From positions 7,227 through 49,946 of the forward strand of contig NVVW01000001.1 of NCBI GenBank assembly GCA_002733505.1: a stretch of 42,720 nt of DNA. The letters run 5' to 3'. The number at the start of each line of letters is the position of its first letter. Positions within the stretch are counted from its first letter, which is position 1. This stretch comes from Methylophaga sp. (lineage in GTDB: Bacteria > Pseudomonadota > Gammaproteobacteria > Nitrosococcales > Methylophagaceae). Below the pieces are notes generated by a model. The model was not told the origin of the DNA. It did no database searches and saw nothing but the letters and a program-made list of their open reading frames with translations. The position numbers were made by a program, and so were the translations under genes. This document shows, in pieces, positions 35,918 to 42,720 of the stretch.

Positions 35918-37278
35918 CACTCCTCACTCTTAGCGGCAGGTTTTTTACGTCTACGGCGACGCTTGCGCGTGCCACCGTCTCCATTTGATGATAGGCTATT
36001 AATCATTTTCTGCTGCTCAGCTTCGCCAGTATCTTGAAAGATTGTCCACCATTCACCTAACTCTGCTAATGGTTCACCTGCTTGTTCACGCAATAATAAA
36101 AAATCATAACCCGCTCTAAATTTTGGATGGCTTAATGTTCGGTAAGCTTTTTTACCAAAGCGTTGTTCTAAACGTATTTGCAATGTCCAAATATCTCGCG
36201 TCATTAACGTAAATCGTTTAGGAAAAGATACGCGCTGGATCTGTTCAGATATAACATCCGTCGCGGCACGTTGCAGTGCGGGGATCGGCGGTATATTGCG
36301 ATCTTTATGCTGTTGCCAGCGTTGCTTCATCGGCTCCCACATTAAGGCTGCAAATAAAAATGCGGGGGTAACAGGCTTACCATCATCAATACGAAGATCT
36401 GTATTCTCTAGGGCTTTGGTGATTAAGGTGCGTGGAAAATTATCTTCTTCGGTATGAAGCAGTGCCGCAGTTTGTGGGAACAACGCTTCAAAAACACCGT
36501 AATGGCAGAGTAATTCATGCGTTACCGCTGCATTACCTGTTAAATATAGCTTTAATGATTCATCAAATAATCGTGCGGCTGGGATATCTGTCAGCAATTT
36601 AGCTAGTTTAGGAATAAAACGTTCGGTCTCATTATCTAAACGTAAACCCAATTTTCCGACAAAACGTATGGCACGCAACATCCGCACCGGATCTTCACGA
36701 TAACGTGTTTCCACATCACCAATTAAGCGGATCTTACCCGCTTCTAAATCTGCAATGCCGCCCGTGTAATCAATAATCGAGAAATCACGAATATCGTAAT
36801 ACAGTGCATTGATAGTAAAGTCTCGTCGCCACGCATCTTGCTCAAGTGTGCCAAACACATTGTCACGCATTATGCGGCCATCCACATGCTGATCGGCTTC
36901 TGGTGGCGCTCTAAAGGTGGCCACTTCAATTACATTACGCCCAAAACCAACATGCACTAATTTAAATCGTCGGCCAATTAACCGACTTTTACGAAATAAT
37001 TTATGCACTTGTTCAGGTGACGCATTGGTGGTGACATCAAAATCTTTAGGCTCATGACCTAATAACAAATCACGCACACAACCACCCACCAGATAGGCAT
37101 CAAAACCTGCATCTTTCAGCTGATAGAGTATTTTTAAAGCATGGGGATCGATCTGTTTTCGAGAAATGCTGTGCTGTGAACGGGGTATGACAATGGGATC
37201 GTCCTGCTTGGCATTATCCTTTGCTTGTTTGTTCTTCTTTTTCCTTACTACAGAAAAGATTTTTTTCAGTGATATCAT
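35917..37278 (-). CDS. pcnB: Poly(A) polymerase I
   Basis: PcnB adds 3' poly(A) tails that mark RNA for decay. The 453 residues open with a class II nucleotidyltransferase head, YLVGGCVRDLLLGHEPKDFDVTT (metal-binding DxD), and REDPVRMLRAIRF marks the neck helix. The strongly basic tail (RKRRRRRKKPAAK) is usual for PcnB and not for CCA-adding enzymes. It leads the pcnB-folK-kinase series. Confidence 0.96.
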   Translation of the reverse strand: MISLKKIFSVVRKKKNKQAKDNAKQDDPIVIPRSQHSISRKQIDPHALKILYQLKDAGFDAYLVGGCVRDLLLGHEPKDFDVTTNASPEQVHKLFRKSRLIGRRFKLVHVGFGRNVIEVATFRAPPEADQHVDGRIMRDNVFGTLEQDAWRRDFTINALYYDIRDFSIIDYTGGIADLEAGKIRLIGDVETRYREDPVRMLRAIRFVGKLGLRLDNETERFIPKLAKLLTDIPAARLFDESLKLYLTGNAAVTHELLCHYGVFEALFPQTAALLHTEEDNFPRTLITKALENTDLRIDDGKPVTPAFLFAALMWEPMKQRWQQHKDRNIPPIPALQRAATDVISEQIQRVSFPKRFTLMTRDIWTLQIRLEQRFGKKAYRTLSHPKFRAGYDFLLLREQAGEPLAELGEWWTIFQDTGEAEQQKMINSLSSNGDGGTRKRRRRRKKPAAKSEE

Positions 37279-37328
37279 ATGGCTTATATGATACCACGCT
37301 TCTTAGGCTCACTACATGTCAGCTTAGT

Positions 37329-37856
37329 TCAATTTTGGACAACATCGCCTACAAGAATGTATTTATGATTGCTATGATTTAACTGCACATAATAGTCATC
37401 ACTACTGACAATTTTATTGTTTTCAGAAACTTTACCTCGTAATGTAATGATCGTCCCTACTTCAAGCTTATCTAGTTTATCCTGTATTTCCATTGAGGAT
37501 GGAATCAAGTGGTAAAACATAATACTACCTTGCGGTTGTTTATTAGCGCGCCAATAATAATTACCACCACCTTTATTTTCTATGCTGACAATTTCAGGAT
37601 CATTATATTCACCTGATGTTAAGATTAAATTATATGTGACAATTGGCATATTTTTGTCATAGTGACGATCTTTTTGCCGTAAATAATTAGTAATTTCAGT
37701 AACGTCATCATCCCAGTCAGAATCAAACTGAATACCTTTAAAGGTGATGTTTTCATCAACCGTCATATTTTCTACAATAGTTTGTGTTGATGGTTCATAG
37801 TTAAGGAGCCAATTTATTGCAGCTATAACTAAAATGATAATGAGTAATTTTTTCAC
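37329..37856 (-). CDS. Unknown protein, secreted or membrane-anchored
   Basis: I do not recognise this 175-residue protein. It starts with a hydrophobic helix (KKLLIIILVIAAINWLL), so it is anchored in the inner membrane or exported. The rest is acidic, with beta-rich runs such as IITLRGKVSENNKIVSSDD. The GTG start is backed by GGAG 7 bases upstream, overlapping the ampD stop codon. Only 4 bases separate it from ampD, so it is co-transcribed with that amidase. An envelope role is a guess from that context only. Confidence 0.7.
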   Translation of the reverse strand: MKKLLIIILVIAAINWLLNYEPSTQTIVENMTVDENITFKGIQFDSDWDDDVTEITNYLRQKDRHYDKNMPIVTYNLILTSGEYNDPEIVSIENKGGGNYYWRANKQPQGSIMFYHLIPSSMEIQDKLDKLEVGTIITLRGKVSENNKIVSSDDYYVQLNHSNHKYILVGDVVQN

Positions 37857-37860
37857 ATTT

Positions 37861-38412
37861 TCACTCCGAACCGAGTAATGATTTTAATTTATCCCAATCA
37901 AAATAGGGGCCAGGATCCGTTTTTCTATCAGGAGCTATCTCTTGATGCCCTTTTATTGTTGCCGTCGACAGCAAAGGGTAATGTTCACATAAAGTGTATA
38001 TTGTTTTAGCTAATTGCTGATATTGTATTGGCTCAAAAACTTGCTCATCACAGCCTTCCACTTCAATGCCTATGGTGAAATCATTACAACAAGCCCGTTC
38101 ATCCCATTGCGATTCACCTGCATGCCATGCCCGTTGATAGAACGGCACATACTGAATCACTTCACCATCACGACGAATCAATAAATGTGTAGACACACGC
38201 AACTCAGCTATTTGTTCAAAATAAGGATGCGCTGTTGGATCAAGCTTGTTAAGAAATAAATCATCAATCCAACCGCCACCAAACTCACCGGGCGGCAAGC
38301 TGATATTATGAATGATTATACCTGCAATATCCTTAGCATCAGGTCGTGCATCTTGGTTAGGAGATGGATGGTATTTAATTTCTGTCAAGATACCATCAGC
38401 TTTAATACGCAT
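37861..38412 (-). CDS. ampD: 1,6-anhydro-N-acetylmuramyl-L-alanine amidase
   Basis: AmpD cleaves anhydro-muropeptides in cell-wall recycling. It has 183 residues from the ATG at 38412 (MRIKADGILTEIKYHPSPNQ). The zinc ligands are in IIHNISLPPGEFGG and KGHQEIAPDRKTDPGP. An ATG at 38451 lies in a MITE-like element and adds 13 residues unlike any AmpD, so it is rejected. It is divergent from nadC, as in Pseudomonas. Confidence 0.95.
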   Translation of the reverse strand: MRIKADGILTEIKYHPSPNQDARPDAKDIAGIIIHNISLPPGEFGGGWIDDLFLNKLDPTAHPYFEQIAELRVSTHLLIRRDGEVIQYVPFYQRAWHAGESQWDERACCNDFTIGIEVEGCDEQVFEPIQYQQLAKTIYTLCEHYPLLSTATIKGHQEIAPDRKTDPGPYFDWDKLKSLLGSE

Positions 38413-38440
38413 TGTATAATCTCTGAAAATAAATTTAGAT

Positions 38441-38594
38441 CCCGTGATCATTCAATTTGCAGATGATCTTATATAAACCTCGTCATCCCAGCATGCTTTT
38501 AGCTGGGATCTTATGGCTAGTAGGCTATAGACTCCGGCTTAAAACATACCGGAGTGACGGAGGAGCGAAAAGTCACAGATTGAATGATCACGGG
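38441..38594. mobile_element. MITE-like element between ampD and nadC
   Basis: The 154-bp element has 19-base inverted ends (38441-38459 and 38576-38594, one mismatch), starting CCCGTGATCATTCAAT. The core (38481-38559) is a REP-like pair in the same layout as in the element at 32344, although the outer ends are unrelated. No clear target duplication is seen. The element takes up most of the 228-base gap between two divergent genes. Confidence 0.72.
38481..38559. repeat. Paired REP-like palindromes in the element core
   Basis: CGTCATCCCAGC ... GCTGGGATC (38481-38510) faces GACTCCGG ... CCGGAGTGACG (38530-38559) around a 19-base spacer. The two hairpins have different stem sequences but the same flanks as the pair at 32394-32493. 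Confidence 0.7.
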
Positions 38595-38603
38595 TATATA
38601 CCC
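38592..38603. promoter_or_regulatory. Perfect palindrome ahead of nadC
   Basis: GGGTATATACCC is a perfect 12-bp palindrome, 37 bases before the nadC start. It could be an operator. Its first three bases are the end of the MITE-like element, so the site exists in this form only because of the insertion or by chance. Confidence 0.2.
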
Positions 38604-38640
38604 ATGATACCTTATAACTATAAAATAACTTGAGAAAAAA

Positions 38641-39480
38641 ATGACCTTAAAACTTAGCGTTGATCACAAACATATCATTGAAGATGTTTGCCGTGCATTA
38701 CAAGAAGATGTCGGCACAGGCGATCTTACCGCCAGCCTTATTCCCGAAGATAGTGTATCGGCAACGATTATCAGCCGAGAACAAGCTACTTTAAGCGGTG
38801 TTTTATGGGTTAATGAAGTGTTTGCTCAAGTAAGCTCTGATATCAAAATTGAATGGTTCTTTAACGATGGTGATCGTGTTCAAAAAAATGATGCGCTGTG
38901 CAAACTCACCGGCCCTGCCCGTCAATTACTAATCGGCGAACGTGCTGCCCTTAATTTTATGCAAACCTTATCCGGCACCGCAACATTAGCTCAAAAATAT
39001 GCCGATGCGGTTAAAGGTATCAATGTAAAAATATTAGACACTCGTAAAACCTTGCCCGGTTTACGCATTGCTCAGAAATATGCCGTCGTTTGCGGCGGCT
39101 GTTATAACCATCGCTTTGGGCTATACGACGGTATTTTAATTAAAGAGAATCATATTCTCGCTGCCGGCTCTATTAAAAAAGCTATTGATGCGGCTAACAA
39201 AATCGCTAACGGCATTGCCATAGAAGTTGAAGTCGAAACCTTTGATGAACTTGCTCAAGCGCTAGATGCTCAAGCCGATATTATTTTGTTAGATAACTTT
39301 GATATTCCTGCTTTAAAAAAAGCAGTAGCAAGCACTCAAGGCAAAGCATTACTAGAAGCTTCCGGCGGTATTACTTTGAAAAACCTACGCCAAATTGCTG
39401 AAACAGGTGTCGATCGTATTTCAATTGGGGCTTTGACTAAGGATTTACAATCCATTGACCTTTCTATGCGGTTTAACTAA
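38641..39480 (+). CDS. nadC: Quinolinate phosphoribosyltransferase (decarboxylating)
   Basis: NadC makes nicotinate mononucleotide from quinolinate and PRPP in NAD synthesis. It has 279 residues with [52 protein letters not shown] and LLDNFD. It overlaps the convergent rnhB by 8 bases. The start has a GAG-containing SD. The only regulatory DNA left upstream is a 46-base strip after the element. Confidence 0.98.
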   Translation: MTLKLSVDHKHIIEDVCRALQEDVGTGDLTASLIPEDSVSATIISREQATLSGVLWVNEVFAQVSSDIKIEWFFNDGDRVQKNDALCKLTGPARQLLIGERAALNFMQTLSGTATLAQKYADAVKGINVKILDTRKTLPGLRIAQKYAVVCGGCYNHRFGLYDGILIKENHILAAGSIKKAIDAANKIANGIAIEVEVETFDELAQALDAQADIILLDNFDIPALKKAVASTQGKALLEASGGITLKNLRQIAETGVDRISIGALTKDLQSIDLSMRFN

Positions 39481-40069
39481 AACTAGAGCTTTTATAATCA
39501 GACAAAGCTAATCGAACTGGCTTAAACGAGCGACGATGAATTTCTGTTACACCCAACTTCATCAAAGCTTGTTGATGTTGTTTAGTCGGATAACCTTTAT
39601 GTTTAGCTAATCCGTAACCGGGATAAAGCTTATCCATTTCTACCATTTCTCTATCTCTAGCCACTTTTGCCAAAATTGATGCGGCAGAAATACACTGTTC
39701 TTTTTGATCGCCTTTGATGATCGTTGTGACTGAACAAGCTAAATCAGGGGCTTTATTACCATCGACCAATGCGTGAGTCGGTTTAATATCTAGAGCTTCT
39801 ACTGCTCGTTTCATTGCTAATAGTGTTGCTTGTAGAATATTAATTTCGTCTATTTCTTCTGCTTCACAACGGCCTAATGACCATGCTAAGGCATTCGCTT
39901 TAATAATGGGTTCTAATTGTTCTCGGCGTTTTTCGCTTAGTTTTTTTGAGTCTGCTAAACCTTCGATTGGTTTATTGGGGTCAAGGATCACTGCTGCTGT
40001 CACTACTGGGCCAGCTAGTGGGCCTCGCCCTACTTCATCTACGCCTGCTATGTACTCTTTATCAGCCAT
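39473..40069 (-). CDS. rnhB: Ribonuclease HII
   Basis: RNase HII removes ribonucleotides from DNA. It has 198 residues from the ATG at 40069, which has GGAG 5 bases upstream; an in-frame ATG at 40099 adds 10 residues not found in the family. Catalytic residues are in [16 protein letters not shown] (Asp11, Glu12) and [18 protein letters not shown] is conserved. It lies downstream of lpxB after a REP-bearing gap of 121 bases. Confidence 0.97.
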   Translation of the reverse strand: MADKEYIAGVDEVGRGPLAGPVVTAAVILDPNKPIEGLADSKKLSEKRREQLEPIIKANALAWSLGRCEAEEIDEINILQATLLAMKRAVEALDIKPTHALVDGNKAPDLACSVTTIIKGDQKEQCISAASILAKVARDREMVEMDKLYPGYGLAKHKGYPTKQHQQALMKLGVTEIHRRSFKPVRLALSDYKSSSFS

Positions 40070-40086
40070 TATTTCTCCAAGTAAGC

Positions 40087-40154
40087 TCATCATCCCCACG
40101 AAAGTGAAAATAGTAACTATCGTTAGATTCCGGCTACAAGCCGCCGGAATGACG
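40087..40154. repeat. REP-like palindromes between rnhB and lpxB
   Basis: A good unit GATTCCGG ... CCGCCGGAATGACG (40126-40154) is preceded by a degenerate partner with CATCATCCCC (40088-40097). It matches the GAT...TGACG half of the paired units at 32441-32493 and 38530-38559. It has no surrounding inverted ends, so it is a bare REP-like copy. Confidence 0.6.
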
Positions 40155-40190
40155 GCAGTTTTTAATACATCATAAAAATTAAATTTTGAT

Positions 40191-41339
40191 TTACCCGACC
40201 TCTTTCAATAGTGAAACAACTAGATCAGCCATATTATGCGCGCCACCAGAAGGCCCTAAATCTGCGAGAACTTGTTGGCGGATTCTTTCTGCTTGCGGTT
40301 TACTATCAACCAAAGTCAGTAATGACATTAGCTCTTTTTCAAACCGTTCTGCTGTGACTTCGTTTTGCAATAATTCTAAAACAACATTTTCGCCTGTGAC
40401 GATATTACATAAACCGACATAGGGAATTTTCACAAAGCGACTCAGCACGGCATATGAAATGGGGGAAACGCGGTAACTAATAAAATGCGGAACACCGAGC
40501 AAAGCTATTTCTAATGTCACCGTACCCGATGCAGCAACAACGGCATCACAGGCAGATGTCAGTTGATAAAAATCATCGTCAATTAATTTAATATCTAATG
40601 CTGATTTAGCTAACATAGGGGCAACAATTTTACGATCTAACCCTGTCGCTAATGGCACAACGACGTTTAGATTAGCTATTTTCTTACTAATTCGCTGCGC
40701 CGACTCAATCATTATCGGCAATAAAACGTCAACTTCGCTTCTGCGACTTCCGGGAAAAAGCCCTAAGACTTTTTGGGCAGAATTAATATTTAATTTTGTT
40801 TTAGCTTGCTCTATTGTTAGCTCTTTTTTAACAGCATCAACCAGTGGATGACCAACACAGGTGACAGGCACGCCAGCCTCTTGATAAATTGGCACTTCAA
40901 ATGGGAATAATACCGCCATATGATCGACGTATTGTTTGATTGTTTTAACTCGCCCGGCTCGCCATGCCCACACTTTGGGGCTAATGTAATAAAGGACTTC
41001 GATGCCTAAGGCTTTTGCTTCTTTGGCAAGCTTTAGATTAAAGCCAGGGTAATCAACTAAGATTAGTAAGTCTGGTCGGTCAATTTTGAGTAGCTCAACA
41101 GTCCGGTTGAAGATTTTCTTAAGCGATCGATAGCGTTTAATTACTTCTATCAAACCCATCACTGCTAATTCTGAGAAATCAACAAAGGTTTCAGCGCCAG
41201 TAGCACGCATTTTGTCACCACCTATGCCTTTTACAATATAGTTTGGCGCAATTTTATTTAGCTCTGTCAGCATGCGTGCAGCATGGGCATCGCCAGAAGC
41301 TTCGCCAGCAATTACATAGATTAATTTACTGGTCGGCAT
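40191..41339 (-). CDS. lpxB: Lipid-A-disaccharide synthase
   Basis: LpxB joins UDP-diacylglucosamine and lipid X in lipid A synthesis. It has 382 residues with [61 protein letters not shown] block ([13 protein letters not shown]), and ASGTVTLE. Its start overlaps the end of ribBA by 14 bases. It normally follows lpxA; here the neighbour is ribBA instead. Confidence 0.97.
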   Translation of the reverse strand: MPTSKLIYVIAGEASGDAHAARMLTELNKIAPNYIVKGIGGDKMRATGAETFVDFSELAVMGLIEVIKRYRSLKKIFNRTVELLKIDRPDLLILVDYPGFNLKLAKEAKALGIEVLYYISPKVWAWRAGRVKTIKQYVDHMAVLFPFEVPIYQEAGVPVTCVGHPLVDAVKKELTIEQAKTKLNINSAQKVLGLFPGSRRSEVDVLLPIMIESAQRISKKIANLNVVVPLATGLDRKIVAPMLAKSALDIKLIDDDFYQLTSACDAVVAASGTVTLEIALLGVPHFISYRVSPISYAVLSRFVKIPYVGLCNIVTGENVVLELLQNEVTAERFEKELMSLLTLVDSKPQAERIRQQVLADLGPSGGAHNMADLVVSLLKEVG

Positions 41340-42435
41340 AACCTACTAATTCTAAACCAAAGCCTGACAAGCCTGTTAGTTTTGTTGGCGTGCCTAATAT
41401 CCGCATTTTTTTGACACCTAAATTTGCCAATATTTGTGCACCCACACCAAAGGTTCTTGCATCCCAAGTGCTCACGGGTGTGGTAATCACATCGCCTTGA
41501 TCGTGCTGTTGGTAGCGTGCAACTTTAGCCGCTAATTGTTTATTTTGATTGGGTTGGCGTAGCACAACTAAAACCCCCTTGCCCGCTTCTTGCAATTGTT
41601 GTTTGGCTTTATAAAGCGGATGATGGCTGGATTCGCGTGTTGTACCCAATAAATCTGTTAATGGATCAGCCATATGCACACGTACCAATGTTTCTTCATC
41701 TGCTTGAATATCACCAACAACCAGTGCTAAATGCACTTGATTATTGACTGTATCTTCAAAACTATACAGCTCAAAATCACCTTGTTGCGTGGGAAGATGG
41801 CATTGTGATAAGCGTTGCACTGTCATCTCATTTTCTAAGCGATAACTAATTAAATCGGCAATAGTGCCAATTTTTAAACCGTGTGTTTTAGCAAATATTT
41901 CTAAATCAGGGCGGCGTGCCATACTGCCATCTTCATTAAGGATCTCAACAATCACTGCAGAAGGATCTTTAGCGGCTAATTGTGCTAAATCACACCCCGC
42001 TTCGGTGTGTCCTGCACGTGTTAACACACCACCGGGCAGCGCCTTAACAGGGAAGATATGCCCTGGTTGCACTATATCTTCTGGTTGCGCATCAGCTTTA
42101 ACGGCGGCTTTAATTGTTTTTGATCGATCAGAGGCCGAAATGCCTGTAGTTACGCCACGTGCCGCTTCAATAGAAACGGTGAAGTTGGTTTCATAACTGG
42201 CTTGATTATCTAACACCATCAGTGGCAAACGAAGTTGTCGGCAGCGTTGTTCAGTCAGCGTTAAACAAATTAAGCCGCGAGCATAACGTGCCATAAAGTT
42301 GATCGCTTGCGCCGTGACCATTTCGGCCGCCATGATGAGATCACCTTCATTTTCACGATCTTCATCATCCATAATAATGACCATTTTGCCTTGTTTCAGA
42401 TCATCTATAATTTCAGCAGTGCTATTTAAGTTCAT
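41326..42435 (-). CDS. ribBA: DHBP synthase with degenerate GTP cyclohydrolase II domain (RibBA/RibBX)
   Basis: The first 200 residues are a 3,4-dihydroxy-2-butanone-4-phosphate synthase with [12 protein letters not shown] (metal-binding Glu), [12 protein letters not shown] and [10 protein letters not shown]. The rest (about 205-369) has the fold pattern of GTP cyclohydrolase II. However, the region that normally carries the zinc cysteines reads [20 protein letters not shown] and has no Cys. This part is probably not an active cyclohydrolase (a RibBX-type protein is known in proteobacteria). Its ATG overlaps the riboflavin-synthase stop by 4 bases. Confidence 0.93.
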   Translation of the reverse strand: MNLNSTAEIIDDLKQGKMVIIMDDEDRENEGDLIMAAEMVTAQAINFMARYARGLICLTLTEQRCRQLRLPLMVLDNQASYETNFTVSIEAARGVTTGISASDRSKTIKAAVKADAQPEDIVQPGHIFPVKALPGGVLTRAGHTEAGCDLAQLAAKDPSAVIVEILNEDGSMARRPDLEIFAKTHGLKIGTIADLISYRLENEMTVQRLSQCHLPTQQGDFELYSFEDTVNNQVHLALVVGDIQADEETLVRVHMADPLTDLLGTTRESSHHPLYKAKQQLQEAGKGVLVVLRQPNQNKQLAAKVARYQQHDQGDVITTPVSTWDARTFGVGAQILANLGVKKMRILGTPTKLTGLSGFGLELVGYADQ

Positions 42436-42720
42436 TTAATAAAACCATTTTCAAGTAATGTTTGAAGACTAATGCCGCCTTCTTTTTGTTGCGGTAACAA
42501 GCGTTCAAGATAACGAGCAATTAAATCCACTTCAAGATTTACCTTGGTACCCACCTTGTAATTACTCATTATTGTTTGCTGCATAGTATGGGGAATGATA
42601 TTCACTTCAAACCAGTTGACTAGATCCCCGCCTTCGCGAGGATGACGATTTATATTATTCACGGTTAGACTGGTGCCATCAATACATATCGCTCCTTTTT
42701 CTGCAATATAGCGTTCAAGC
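42432..42720 (-). CDS. ribE: Riboflavin synthase alpha chain, 3' part (partial)
   Basis: The frame runs off the window edge. It reads AICIDGTSLTVN, then FEVNIIPHT, VGTKVNLEVDLIARYLERL, all typical of the second lumazine-binding domain of riboflavin synthase. Between LTVN and FEVN lies an insertion NINRHPREGGDLVNW that is longer than in the family; RHPREGGDL is the translation of a REP-like unit. It precedes ribBA with a 4-base overlap. Confidence 0.9.
   Translation of the reverse strand, partial: LERYIAEKGAICIDGTSLTVNNINRHPREGGDLVNWFEVNIIPHTMQQTIMSNYKVGTKVNLEVDLIARYLERLLPQQKEGGISLQTLLENGFIK
42623..42647. repeat. REP-like unit read in frame inside ribE
   Basis: GATCCCCGCC-TTC-GCGAGGATGACG is a 25-base imperfect palindrome of the GAT...TGACG type. 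It lies inside the riboflavin synthase coding region with no frameshift or stop and is read on the minus strand as RHPREGGD. Confidence 0.75.

Noticed and set aside
38413..38451. Longer AmpD start
   Set aside because: It begins inside the inverted end of an element and adds residues absent from AmpD proteins.
40070..40099. Longer RNase HII start
   Set aside because: The ATG at 40069 has GGAG at good spacing and matches family N-termini.

Overview
The window is an AT-rich stretch (clearly under 50 % G+C by eye, not computed) of a gammaproteobacterial chromosome. Lineage is inferred from gene content and neighbourhoods: trpGDC followed by a cAMP-receptor-type regulator and a divergent OsmC gene, apbC-dcd, panBCD with a deoxynucleoside kinase, folK and pcnB, ampD divergent from nadC, and a full-length 1294-residue PurL. 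All are typical of Pseudomonas/Piscirickettsiaceae/Legionella-like gammaproteobacteria. I do not assign a genus. No rRNA, tRNA, CRISPR array or autonomous transposase was seen.

Layout. 1-6.7 kb: SmrB-type protein, a bidirectional terminator, a membrane-anchored helix-hairpin-helix protein, an OmpA-like protein with calcium-binding repeats, purL, and a divergent RDD membrane protein. 6.7-9.7 kb: a large GGDEF/EAL sensor with its own promoter and palindrome. 9.7-18.1 kb: a long minus-strand series (DUF3530 hydrolase, spermidine-synthase-like protein, apbC, dcd, WD40 lipoprotein, Nif3-like protein, pepN, HIT protein, DUF2835). 18.4-21.7 kb: a PepSY membrane protein and a TonB-dependent receptor, probably for metal uptake. 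21.9-27.7 kb: rpe, a gph remnant and trpE-trpG-trpD-trpC. 27.7-32.3 kb: crp-like regulator, divergent osmC-DUF885-ycgL, then a dicarboxylate/amino-acid symporter. 32.5-38.4 kb: minus-strand panB-panC-panD, deoxynucleoside kinase, folK, pcnB, a small unknown protein and ampD. 38.6 kb to the end: nadC, rnhB, lpxB, ribBA and the 3' end of riboflavin synthase.

The genes are mostly housekeeping: purine, pyrimidine, tryptophan, pantothenate, folate, NAD, riboflavin and lipid A synthesis. The unusual layer is small non-autonomous DNA. At least five palindromic MITE-like elements and several REP-like palindromes sit in or against these genes. One cloverleaf-shaped element is wedged exactly between a stop codon and the next start codon, and one of its ends appears to supply the new ribosome-binding site. 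One element lies in a gph remnant before trpE. One ends a yqhA-family remnant and supplies the stop codon of the symporter. One fills most of the ampD-nadC promoter region. A REP-like unit is read in frame inside riboflavin synthase.

The most striking locus is rpe. A toxin-antitoxin pair lies between two 164-bp copies of the rpe leader plus first 30 codons. The two coding copies differ at ten sites, all silent third positions, while the leader differs at one. This suggests that the module arrived with a foreign rpe 5' end that rebuilt the gene.
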